A stretch of 64,000 nt of DNA from positions 1-64,000 of the forward strand of contig NZ_LR215035.1 of NCBI RefSeq assembly GCF_900660655.1, in the 5' to 3' direction. Below the pieces are notes generated by a model that saw only the letters and a program-made list of their open reading frames with translations, did no database searches and was not told the DNA's origin. The DNA comes from Mycoplasmopsis anatis (GTDB lineage: Bacteria; Bacillota_I; Bacilli_A; Mycoplasmatales; Metamycoplasmataceae). The position numbers and the translations under genes were made by a program. Shown in pieces: positions 44,501 through 56,684 of the stretch (its first letter is position 1; every line of letters starts with the position of its first letter).

Positions 44501-44722
44501 TTCAATTAAATTTTTATTTTCTAAATCAGTTTTATTAATTTGTTTGTTTAAAATAACTTCGTTGTTATCAATATTTTTAAATATCAAATTAATTGTTGAA
44601 ATTGTTTCTTTCTCGACTTTATTTTTATCACTTTCTCTTGAAGCAGTTTGATTACATGAACTCGCTAAAGAAAAAATGCTTAAACCACTTGCTAAAATCA
44701 CTAATTTATTAATCTTCTTCAT
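41558..44722 (-). CDS. Surface lipoprotein with C-terminal DNase I-like (EEP) nuclease domain
   Basis: 1054 residues. Signal peptide with lipobox LASSCN. Residues about 400-540 and 565-700 are two copies of one domain, recognised by YRKMIYKDINTFGFTKT/YRRMYYKDIDVFGFTKT and EYIVFSNVD...GGTFFNFE. From about residue 735 the endonuclease/exonuclease/phosphatase fold follows: HWNVLNYG, DIVGLTEIN, YNHLDSPG, LFGGDTN and ISDHTLTW, with all catalytic Glu, Asp and His positions present. Predicted ecto-nuclease that releases nucleotides for uptake, like MnuA-type membrane nucleases. Frame intact through many TGA-Trp codons. Confidence 0.88.
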
Positions 44723-44930
44723 ATTTTAATTAAAAACAAAAAATTAGATTTAATAAGCTGAAACTTAATATAGTTTTGTGTAATGACAAAAAGTTGAAAA
44801 AATCGGTCAAATTTATTAAATAATGAATTTTTCCAAAAAACAATACTGGAAAATGTCTCACACTCCCAAAAGCAATCATTGAAACATAAATTTTAAATAC
44901 ATTATAATTAATATTAATTATGGAGGGTTC

Positions 44931-46547
<1,617 letters not shown>

Positions 46548-46573
46548 TTTTATATAAACACAAGTCACACACT

Positions 46574-47878
46574 AAACTAGGACACAAAAAGTTGACAAAT
46601 AAATGTCAACTTTTTTTATTGGAGGAAATATGGGAAAACATTTATCTTCCAATCATTGATTCGAACTCATCAATGATTGGAATAATGGATTATCTAGAAA
46701 GATAATCCTTGAAAAATATATTAATTTTTCTGGGCACTGAAAGTTAAAAGCCAACGGGATAAGAACTTTTTTTAGAACATTAAAATATAGAGCAAAAGTT
46801 TATAATAAAGGTATGGAATACATTTTAACAAGCAAAAAACATCCTAGTGAGATGAAGAAACGTGGAAGACCCAGAAAAGAAAATAAAGATCAAGAAATTG
46901 ATTGAAGTGATTTTAAGAGAGAAGAATTGATAGAAATTGCTAAAAGATATGTTGAGATAACTAAAGACATGCCTAAAAGAGAAAAAACAAAAGAATCAAA
47001 AGCATTAACTGAAACATCAATTACTAAAATTTCTAAATTATTGAAGATTTCAAGACAATCTATTTATAATACAAGAAAAAGAGATTGTTCAACTAAAAAA
47101 TGAAATTCTACAATACCTGAAAAATATAGAGAAGAGATTTTAGAAGCTAGAAGAAAACATAAAAATGCAGGCAGAACTAAATTATCAAAAATCATGCAAA
47201 ATGACTTTAATATAGTATTAAATGAAAGAACTTTAGGGAGATTTCTTAGCAAAAACAACTTAAATTCAGAAATAAGAAAACGTAGAAGAACAAAAGAAAT
47301 AAAAGATATTAATTACATAGGAGAAGACTTAGTTAAAAGAGATTATAACGATTCTCAAAATCTCAATATTAAGTGTACTGATATAACATACTTACCTGCT
47401 ACAAAAGATGCAATCCAAAACCACGTTTATCTTTCTGTGATTATTGATCATAGATCTAAATTAGTTGAATCATTTCAACTATCTTTTTACAATGATCTTG
47501 ACTTAGTTATGGATAATTTAAATAAAAATAATTTCAATAATAAAACTTTTATAGTTCATTCGGACCATGGATTTCAATATACAAACGAAAGATTTATAGA
47601 TAAAGTCAAATCATTGAATGGAAGAACTTCATACTCAAGAATTGGTAATAGTCTGGATAATAGAGAAGCAGAATATTGGTTCTCGGTGTTGAAAACTGAA
47701 TTCATTAGAGATTTGAATGTAAGAAATTTAACGTTAAAAATGTTAAATGATGAAATAAAAAAATTCATAAATTATTATAATAATGAAAGAATACAATCAA
47801 ATTTAAATTGAAAAACACCAAAGCAATTTGCAATGATGTCTTAAAATATTTTTTTGTCAACTTTCGTTGTCCTAGTTT
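46574..47878 (+). mobile_element. IS150-group element, copy 3
   Basis: 1305 bp, same ends as copies 1 and 2. Flanking repeat is at most ACT (46571-46573 and 47879-47881). The left flank is the short 3' region of the ABC-F gene. The right flank lies inside a minus-strand surface-protein gene, whose frame runs 114 bp into the element before stopping. Confidence 0.93.
46630..47844 (+). CDS. IS150-group transposase, copy 3
   Basis: 404 residues, translation identical to copies 1 and 2 over the catalytic half and the same open frame throughout. DDE residues intact, so probably active. Starts after the same internal hairpin terminator with GGAGG upstream. Confidence 0.93.
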
Positions 47879-48646
47879 ACTATTTTCGTTTAATGCTTTA
47901 TCGATTAAATTTTCTAAACGGTCAGCTAAAATTTCAGATGTGTTTGCATCAATGTTTTCAAGTTTACTAATTTTGTTTAGTAGTCCCTCAATTTGACTTT
48001 TTAGATCTTCTGAAATTTTAAAATTAGGATCTTTTAATAATCCATTTGCATTAATTACAGCTTTGTCAAGTCTTGAATTAATTAAAGTTTGTTCATTATA
48101 AAGATCTTTTAATGTATTTTCTAATTGATCGACAAGAGCTAATTTATCTTCTTTGCTTTTAGCTTGTTTAATTCTTTGATCATAGTCTTGAATTATTGAT
48201 GAAGCTCTATTTCTTATTGCATCATCTTTAAATAGTTTCTTTAAGTCGTTTATTGATTGCTCAGGATCTTGTTCATTTTTAATGGTAACTCTAATTTTTG
48301 CAAAAGCTAGTAAATACCCCGAATCATTTAACATTTTTAAAATTTGATCAGCAGATAATGATGAATTTTTGTCAATAACTGAATTAAATTCATTAAGTTT
48401 TTTAAATAACTCATCCGAAACATTTTCTGACCCATTTTCTGTAATAAATTTCAATATTTCATCACGTTTATTTTTTAATTCGTCAATTGGGTTATTAAAT
48501 TTAATATCACTTTTTTCAGAATTTTTAACTCTTAACAATGCTGTAAAAACACCTGTACCAATCGCAACTCCGGTCGCAACTCCAGCAGTAGCAGATAATG
48601 TTACTATAGCAATTTTTTTATTCTTTTTGTTTTTAATTTCCTTCAT
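47765..48646 (-). pseudogene. Surface-exposed coiled-coil protein truncated by IS copy 3
   Basis: The native part is 47879-48646 (256 codons). It starts MKEIKNKKNKKIAIVTLS, has one membrane segment (residues about 12-38, no lipobox), then a charged coiled-coil domain (KLALVDQLENTLKDLYNEQ). After residue 256 the frame enters the IS and ends with 37 foreign codons. The original C-terminus is not visible. The protein may still be made and anchored. ATG 48644-48646 follows AAAGG. Confidence 0.7.
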
Positions 48647-49202
48647 AATATTAACCTTTCAGAAGTAAAAAATTTTTTTCTTCCTTATATATATTTACTT
48701 TTATATAATATATAGTTATATATACCAATATTATACTTTTAAAATTCAAAAAAATTCAATTCTTGAAAATATTATGGAAGTCTTTTTAATAGGGATTTAA
48801 CGAAAAATTAATAGAAAATTTTTTAGAAAAAACTTAAAAAATCTATAAATTTTTACCAAATTTTAAATTTTTGTTTTTTTAACTGCTGAATGAATGTTTT
48901 TATTTGTTAATTATTGAAGATTAAAATCAAATTTATATAAATTAAAAAAAATTTTAATCATTTAAACTTGATTAAATTTAATGAGTTATTTTGAAATAAA
49001 CTACAATTTTAGTAATTGATTATCGTTAAAATACTAATTTTTAATGTATTTACTACAAAAATATTTGTAAGTTTGGTTGCTATATTTTTGATAATTATCA
49101 CTTATTTTATTTATCCTTAATTCCCTTATGTGCTATAATAAAAAAGTTAATTTCAATACTTTGTTCAATTTAAATAATTAAGTAAAAATGTAAAGGAATA
49201 AT
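48647..49202. other. Long intergenic region, divergent promoters
   Basis: About 555 bp, extremely A/T-rich, no gene recognised. A run of TA steps lies at 48687-48725. A TATAAT at about 49134-49139 is the likely promoter of the downstream RNase J-like gene. The surface-protein promoter must lie near the left end. No long tandem repeat of the phase-variation kind is present. Confidence 0.5.
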
Positions 49203-50852
49203 ATGAATCATTTAAATATTTTTGCATTAGGTGGTTTGGACGAAAATGGGAAAAACTGCTACATTTTAGAGTTCAATGATGAAATATATGTTATTAATTC
49301 AGGAGCTAAAATTCCAATTAATTCATCTAATGGAGTTGATACTTTGATTGCCGACTTTACTTATTTAGAAAAAAACAAACACAAAATTAAGGGTGTTTTT
49401 ATTTCTGATGTTAAAAATGACAGTTTTAGTGCTTTACCTTGATTAGCAATGAAATTGTCTAAAATTAAGATCTATTCAAGTCCGTTTAACAAAATAATGA
49501 TTTTAGAAAGATTAAGTAAATACTCAATTGATTTAGAAAATATTGAGGTTATTTCATTTAATAAAGAAGAGAAAGTTGGAAGTTTAGTCGTAAGACCAAT
49601 AATTATTGCAGGTAGTTTACCAGGCTCAATTGGATTTGATTTTATTACCCCTGATGGTGATGTTTTATTCCTATTCAATTATGTTAAAGGGGATTTGGGA
49701 ATTTATGGTAATACCAATTATGATGAAATAAAGTCAAATTTAAATAACAGAAGTGTTATTGCAATAGTATCAGATGCCGGCCGTTCAAATCATAAAGGTT
49801 ACGCAATAGAAAAGATTAAACTACCAAAGAATTTAATCGAAGATTTTGAAAAAACAAATGAAAATCAAAGAATTATTGTTGGTGCATATGATGAAGAAAT
49901 GGTATCGCTACATCAAATTCTTGATTTAGCAAAAGCGCATAATCGTCCAGTTATTCCATATGGAAAAACCTATGGTCAACTTTTATATCTAATTAAACAA
50001 GTAAAACCTGATTTGGAATTACCAACAATTTTAGATTATCGTTCATTGAATAAATATGATAATGCAGTTATTTTAATCACCGGTGCAGTTGAACGTCTTT
50101 ATAATCGTTTTTTAAGAATCACCGATAATAAAGATGTTTTATTAAAACTTAAATCAACTGATAAAATCATTATGATGGCTCCACCAGTTAATGGGCTTGA
50201 ATCATTACAAGCTATATGCCTTGATGAAATTGCTAGAATTACACCTCAAATTACCGATGCTTCAGATAAAGATTATTTCTTTCATAGACCAATCCAGAAT
50301 GATATTATTGACTTAGTAGAAAAATTAAATCCTAAGTATATAATTCCAGTTCAGGGTTTATATAGACATCTAGTCGATATTTCAAATGCTTTATTGGAAA
50401 ACAAAAATACTAAGAAAGTGAAATCATTGATTTTGCAAAACGGTAAAGTTGCACACTTTATTGATGGAGTATTATTTAGTCAAAACGGTAAAATTAAAAA
50501 TGTTGGTGATACTATTATTGACGGATTTGATGTTGGTAATATTTCAAGTGAGGTAATCAACGAAAGAGAGCTTTTAGGTCGCGATGGACTTATTTTAGTA
50601 GCATTACATTTTAATTCAAGAACTAAAGAAATTAGTAATGATATGAAAATTGAATTTGTCGGTGTTATAGGTAAAGACGAAAAAGTTGAGACTACTAATT
50701 TTGTTAAAGAAATTATTGCTGAAGTAGTTGAAAATGAAGTGTTTAAAGGAATTAAAGATTTACAAGAAAGACTAAGAAAAGTTATACGTAAAAAAATCTT
50801 TAAGTTAACTGACAAAGAACCATTAATTGCAGTTTCATTTACAATTTTATAA
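49203..50852 (+). CDS. RNase J-like protein lacking the metal-binding active site
   Basis: 549 residues. Fold-defining text is clear: ALGGLDENGKNCYILEF at the start, the beta-CASP region, and KPKYIIPVQGLYRHL-type end. The metal motif HxHxDH, expected after KIKGVFI, is SDVKNDSFSALP instead. The later His (AGSLPGSIG where NHSIPxSxG is expected) and the Asp (FNY for GDF) are also lost. It is probably a catalytically dead partner of a true RNase J elsewhere, comparable to J2 but more eroded. TGA at 49440 encodes Trp. Weak AAGGAA ribosome site. Confidence 0.85.
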
Positions 50853-50857
50853 TCAAG

Positions 50858-50879
50858 AGTAGTGAAAGCTACTTTTTAT
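50858..50879 (+). terminator. Terminator of the RNase J-like gene
   Basis: Stem AGTAG/CTACT (50858-50873) then TTTTTATT. Short stem. Confidence 0.6.
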
Positions 50880-50923
50880 TATCAAATAATGTCTATTAAA
50901 ATAAATTTGTTTATAATTTAGTC

Positions 50924-52387
50924 ATGATTAAAAATAAAAGAAAATTTGAAAATTATTCATATTTGGAAGAACAACGAAGAACTAAATTAACTTCACTTTT
51001 TAAATTATTTAAAAATAGACAAGTTTTCAACGAATTAAAAATTCCTTACGTTGAACAATTGAATGAAAATAATAAAATTCTAACTAAAAAACTTAATTTA
51101 AAATGACATATTTTAAGTTTAGTTATTATCTTTTTAGTCTTAGCTTATTCTTTAATTGCTTCAATTGTTGAAGGATGATTCTTCCTAGATCTTTATAAAT
51201 ATTCAATTGGAATGTACTTTGGAAATTCATTTGTAATATTTTTAATATTAGCAGCAACTTGAATAATTATAAAATTAGTGTTAAAAAATAAAAGCGAAAA
51301 AGCCTTTACTCTATTTTCTCGGATTAGAAAAGTTAATGTAATAACTCTTCAGAATGTAATTAAAAAAATATTAATTTTATTGTTTTTCATTATCACTTTA
51401 GGCGAACACATTGTCTTACATTTTATCTTTAATGCAAATTTTGAATTTAATGTAACAGCCGTAAATTTATATAAACATGGTTGATATTATATTTCAGGTT
51501 CTAATGTAAATTACCCAAATTCACTCAATAATGTTGGAATGTTGCTAGATTCAATTTACAATATTTTCTACTATATTTCTCTTTCAAGCGTTCTTCCAAT
51601 TCTTATTTGACTTTTCTTACTAGCATTTCTATTTATTAATGCAATTCTAGTTGAACCAAGAAAAGTGTGAAAAGTTTATATGAGCAAAGGTAATTCGCTT
51701 GATAGTGTTAAAGAATACATGAATAGCCGTCAAAGCGTATTTGTTGTTACTAAAGGTGTACAAATGTACTTTTATACTATGATGATTATCAAAGGTTTAA
51801 TTACCGATAAATTAGATACAATAAATTTTGCAGAACTTAAAATTCGCTTGATAGAAAAAACTATTAACACTAAAAAAACTAAAGCAACAATTGATCTTAA
51901 AAGTATAAGAGCTAAATTTATTAGTTTAGAAAATGAAAAAAAGAGTGATATTGACCAAATTATTATTAAAGAAAATGAATTCACTGTAAATCAAGCTATA
52001 AAGGATACAATATCTAAACAAACTAAAGAAAATAGCGAAGAAAAAGAATTTACTAATATAACCAGTGCAAAACAAGCAGCTGCACCAGTAAAAGTTAATA
52101 ATTATAACAACGAAGAAGTTATCCATCAAGAAAACATGTTTGAAGATATTTATGAAGAACCAGTAAATTATAATTCTACTTACGAAGATGCATATGTAAT
52201 TAAACAAGAGCAAAATAGATATAAACCTTCTTCTAGCACAAGCCAAAGTGATTCTTATGTTATAAAGCAAGAAGTAAATAATAAAAATAATTTAGCTATT
52301 GAAGATGAAGATGAATTAGAAAGAGAGAAATTATTCAAAGAACTTGATGAGTATCTAGAATCAGTTGCACCAAAAGATAAGAGGTAA
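50924..52387 (+). CDS. Four-helix membrane protein with acidic C-terminal tail
   Basis: 487 residues. Membrane segments at about residues 62-87, 98-122, 146-170 and 208-236, then a 240-residue cytosolic tail. The tail contains two copies of YVIKQE (AYVIKQEQN and SYVIKQEVN), a short linear motif that may bind a partner. No enzymatic motif. It ends 2 bp before a thioredoxin-like gene, so the two are coupled. No family recognised. Confidence 0.7.
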
Positions 52388-52389
52388 TT

Positions 52390-52740
52390 ATGTTTAAGGA
52401 ATTAATGTGAAATGAAGCAGAAAGCAAAATTGCTAACACTAAAGATGTAGTATTTTTTGTCGAATTTACAACAAAATGATGTAATGATTGTAAAATTATG
52501 AAACCAATAGTTAATTCACTTGCTGAACAATATAGTGAAGATTCGAATATACAATTTATTAAAATTGACGCTGAAGATTCAGAACTTTTTAGAAATTACA
52601 CTAATAAATTGCAAATCTTAAAAGTTCCTACACATATGATTTTTCTAAATAATGAAATTATTAATAAAGGTTATGAATATTGGCCAAAAGAGATATTAAA
52701 TTCATGAATTGAAAAGGCACTATCACTTATTGAAAAATAG
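52390..52740 (+). CDS. Thioredoxin-like protein with WCNDCK active site
   Basis: 116 residues. Active site TKWCNDCKIMKP (Cys 31 and 34; Trp is TGA) and cis-Pro KVPTHMIFLNN. The N-D pair between the cysteines differs from the usual GP/AP of the other thioredoxin in this window, which should alter redox potential. No signal peptide. GAGG ribosome site inside the preceding gene; it may act on cysteines of its membrane-protein neighbour. Confidence 0.88.
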
Positions 52741-52776
52741 ATATTAATATTTATATTTTATAAAAATATTGATTTT

Positions 52777-52802
52777 TTCACCATTTGCTGGTGAATTTTT
52801 TT
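52777..52802 (+). terminator. Terminator of the thioredoxin-like gene
   Basis: Stem TTCACCA/TGGTGAA with loop TTTGC, then T7. Confidence 0.9.
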
Positions 52803-52952
52803 ATTCTTTTAATATATAAATTGAATGCTTTAAGTACTAGATAAACCATGAAAATACATTTGACTACTCAAAAGTGAAAATTTATTTCATACTTCTTAAT
52901 ATTATAAAAATAAAATATAATATATAAGAATATATTTAGGAGGAATTATTTT

Positions 52953-55241
52953 ATGAAAAATAAATTAATATTAGGAGTTTCAGGAGCATTAACAATGACT
53001 TCATTCATTGCTTTCTCTGCTGCATGTGATAACTCTAGAAAAGATGATAAAAAAGGTAGTGTATCAGTTTTTGATGTTGATTATGATATTGATGATCCAT
53101 TTGTTCCGATTGCCAATAAAAATAATTCAGCTATTTCTGGTTCATATGAACAAAATACAGATCAAATTAAAATTGGTTTAACATGATCAAAAAGTGGTAA
53201 CCAATACAAAATATTAGATAGTTTGGTTAAATATTACAATGCAAGTGTTAAAGAAAAAACAGATAAAGAAGTTGTAATTCACAGTTTAGGTTCTTCTTAT
53301 GGAGAAGGTGGTACTAAGTTAGATCAGTTCCTTAGTGGAAAAGATAAAACAGGTTCATACAACTTAATTTTTAACTATTCACCTAATGCTGGTAAATTAG
53401 CTGAAAGAGGTATGTTACTTAACTTTAGAGATAAAGATAGCTCTGTAGATTTAGATAAATCTAATTTTGATAAAAACTTTACTGAAATTAGTAATAATGT
53501 TGAACACATTCAATACTCTAACGGGTTCTGAGTTGTACCTGGATTCAAAAGTACAAACACTTTATCAGTTAACCAACCAGTATTAGCATACATTCTTAAG
53601 AATATGGTTGCTAAAGGTGCTACTGTAGATCCAGATTTCCAAGAATTATACGATAAAATTCTTAAAGCTGGTTCATCTGATGAAGCTGGAGTTGCTGATA
53701 TTTGAGGTCAACCAGTTGAAAATGCTTCAGAAATTGTAAAAGGTTATGTAATTAAATCTTCATTCTTAACACAATACCAACAAATGTTGAAATTTGCAGA
53801 AATTGCACAAAAATTATTTACAAATTCAGTTAAAGCAAACACAAGTCTTCATGTAATGGGAATTGACGATGCTGCTGGTGTGTTTAATCAATCAGTTTAT
53901 TCACACAACTACGTAGCAAACATAAAAGAAGATGGATTACACAAAGTAGCAAAAGTTGATGGAATTACTCAAGTAAGTTTTGATAATATTAGTAAAAATG
54001 ATGCTACAAGAAGAGCTGCTGAAGAAATATTTAACTCAGTTAAATCAGCTTTAGAGTCTAGTGGATTAAAACTTTATGGTGATGGAGCATATTCTTCAAA
54101 TGACCAAGTATACCACAAGATGGCATTCTCAATTGGTTCAAGTGCCGGATATGCACACAATTATAATAATGCTACAAAACAAATTAATTTCAAAGCAAAA
54201 TTAAGTACAGGTGATTCAATTGAGATACCACTTACTAAGTACAATGTATACCAATTATCAAATGAAGTATCTGCTGAGCACCAATCACAAGGTGTAAAAA
54301 CATACATTTCATCATATAAAAATTTAGTTTTTGGATTTGGAGCTGACACTTCAAAAGGTACAGGATACGATTATAAATTCGCTACAAAAGAAGATAATGA
54401 TTTATTCACAAAAAATCAACAATTAATTAATGCTAACAGAATTTTATTAATCACTGAAGATAATGCTACAAAAGCAAAAGAACTTGAAAAACTACTTAAA
54501 TCATTCAATACTGTTGAAGGAAATAAAGCTGCATATTTAGGAAAAGTAGAAAATGTTAAAACAGCAGGTAAATTTGCGTTCTTTGTTGGATTTAACGGTG
54601 TTAATAAGAGCAAAGATGGTAACTTAACAGCGGAAGAAATTAGTGCACTTAACTCTTTAGCATCTGACGAATCTGTAAAAATTGAAGAAACATCAGGATC
54701 AAAAATTTTAAGTCAATCAGAATTATTAGTTATGCCAACACCACTAAAATGAAATGATTTATCATCTAGATCAATTGTTTATACACAAGGTCCATCAATC
54801 ATTGGAATTCGTTCAACTGAAAGCGATGATAAACAAACTAAAAAATTCGTTAAATGACTTTTAACTTCTACTGATAAAATTAAATTAGAAAATAATGATT
54901 TTAGAGGTATATCTGCAGAATTCTTAGCTGCTACACATACTCCAGTTGAATTTATTCAATATGTAGCAAACTACTTTATTCCTACAAATAACTTTACTAA
55001 ATTAGCTGATGATACTTTTGGAAGTAATGCTGCGTTAAATGTGTCATTACAAATGTTTAAGAAAGCTTCTCAAAATGAAGATGTATTCATTTTTGAAGAA
55101 CCATGTGCAACATTATCAGATAAATTCTGATCTCAAATTGTTTCACAATTCAAAACTGTTCAAAACAAAATTGAACAAGGTAAATCAAATGAAATTAACT
55201 TTGTTAATGATTTCGTAAATCAATTAAACCCAAGACAATAA
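52953..55241 (+). CDS. P68-type surface lipoprotein, probable solute-binding component
   Basis: 762 residues. Signal peptide with lipobox FSAACD (Cys about 25). The domain IKIGLTWSKSGNQYKILD...KDKTGSYNLIFNYSPNAGKL has the start of an extracellular sugar/solute-binding fold, and the size and operon position match P68-family lipoproteins. First gene of a seven-gene ABC-importer/nuclease operon. AGGAGG lies 9 bp before the ATG and TATAAT at 52916-52921. A strong stem-loop separates it from the following genes. Confidence 0.82.
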
Positions 55242-55245
55242 AACG

Positions 55246-55283
55246 TATAAAAATATAATTTCTAAGGAAATTGTATTTTTATA
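55246..55283 (+). promoter_or_regulatory. Intercistronic 17-bp stem-loop
   Basis: TATAAAAATATAATTTC (55246-55262) pairs with GAAATTGTATTTTTATA (55267-55283), one T-G wobble and loop TAAG. No T run follows. It probably stabilises or separates the P68 mRNA from the downstream genes, so that the lipoprotein is made in larger amounts. Confidence 0.65.
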
Positions 55284-55305
55284 AAGCTAAGAAAATTTAT
55301 TAATT

Positions 55306-56682
55306 ATGATTTTTAATAAAAAAAGTAAATTGTTATTTTTAACATCAAGCTTACCTTTATCACTATCTTTTATTGCTTTATCCGCATCTTGTGATTCAGA
55401 AAGTGATGTGATAAAACCAGCAAAAGTTGTGTTAAATACTGATAGAACTGGCACATTAGCTACATTGAGGGATGAAAATAACAAAAGATTCACTAAGCAA
55501 GAAATTCAAAATTTAATTGATAAGAAATTAAGAAATATCGTTGAAAAACACGTTAAAAACATACAAAGTAATAAAATATTTGACTCATCAAGCTCATTTG
55601 ATTTCAAAGATAAATTAGGTTATCCATTAAAAGAGATATGACCAAATATCCAATTCGAATTTTCTGGGTTAGACCTTAAATTAAGTCAACCTGGAGAACT
55701 ATATTTAGTTGTCTCAAGCGAAATGAGTTATCCGGATACTGAAACAATCGAAAACTTCAATAAAAATACCAAAGAATTAAAGAATGTTAAACAATTATTA
55801 AACTTGCAAATCGTCTTTAGAAGTGGACAAAAAGTTGTGACCATCGAAAATACTGATTTTACAGTTGAAATTTCAAGGGATAAATCATTTAATTCAATTG
55901 CTGAATTAGAACAAACTGCTTTAGGTCAAGAAAAGTTCAAACCAGTTAATATAAATTGAGAAAGCGAAACATTCAAACCATTAATCATGAAAGGTACAAT
56001 TGTGGCTATTTCCGATGGAGATACAGCTACAATCAGGCTAACAGAAATACCTGAAAAGTTTCAAGAACAATATTCAGTTGGTTCTGAATATAGAGTTAGA
56101 ATTGCCGCTATAGACACACCTGAAAAAGCTATAGGTTCAGGAGGCAATTCAATTAAATCAAAACCTTTTGAATATACTTTTGCTGAATGATCAACTAAAT
56201 TTGCCGAAGAAAACTTAATGGGACAAGAAGTAATTTTCTGATCTAACGGTGAAGAAGATGCATACAAAAGACTTGTAGGAGACTTCTTTATCAATAAAAA
56301 AAGTGAACCCAATGGTAATTACCAATATTCTTACTCAGCAGAGATTGTAAGAGCTGGATTAACATTACCATATGATATAAACACAATTTTATTCAAATCA
56401 ATATATCAAAGTGATAAAACCTCATATAAAACTAACATTTATCCAATAATTGCTGAAGCTGCTGAAGAAGCATATATAAATCAAAATGGTTTCTATAAAT
56501 TGGTTGAATCACCTTTTGGAATACAAAAAACTATATATAAAAATAAAGAAAATTCAGGTTGAGAGTTATTCTTCCGTCGTTCAGTTTACACTAATCGTGG
56601 AGATCTATATAAAATCAACCCGACATTAACATTTAGCATCCTAGATTGAATTAAAGAATTAGAAAATAATAAGGAAAATTAA
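55306..56682 (+). CDS. Staphylococcal-nuclease-like surface lipoprotein
   Basis: 458 residues. Signal peptide and lipobox ALSASCD. The thermonuclease domain begins near residue 228 (GTIVAISDGDTATIRL, metal-binding Asp) and continues with RVRIAAIDTPEKA (catalytic Arg, Asp and Glu) and AYKRLVGDFFI (second Arg), all catalytic positions kept. Predicted to cut extracellular nucleic acid at the cell surface. In M. hyopneumoniae the nuclease Mhp379 occupies a similar place in an ABC-transporter operon. Confidence 0.92.
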
Positions 56683-56684
56683 TA

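Noticed and set aside
48687-48725. TA-rich tract upstream of the surface-protein gene as a phase-variable promoter
   Set aside because: The repeat is irregular and not a long uniform dinucleotide run, so slippage switching is not supported.
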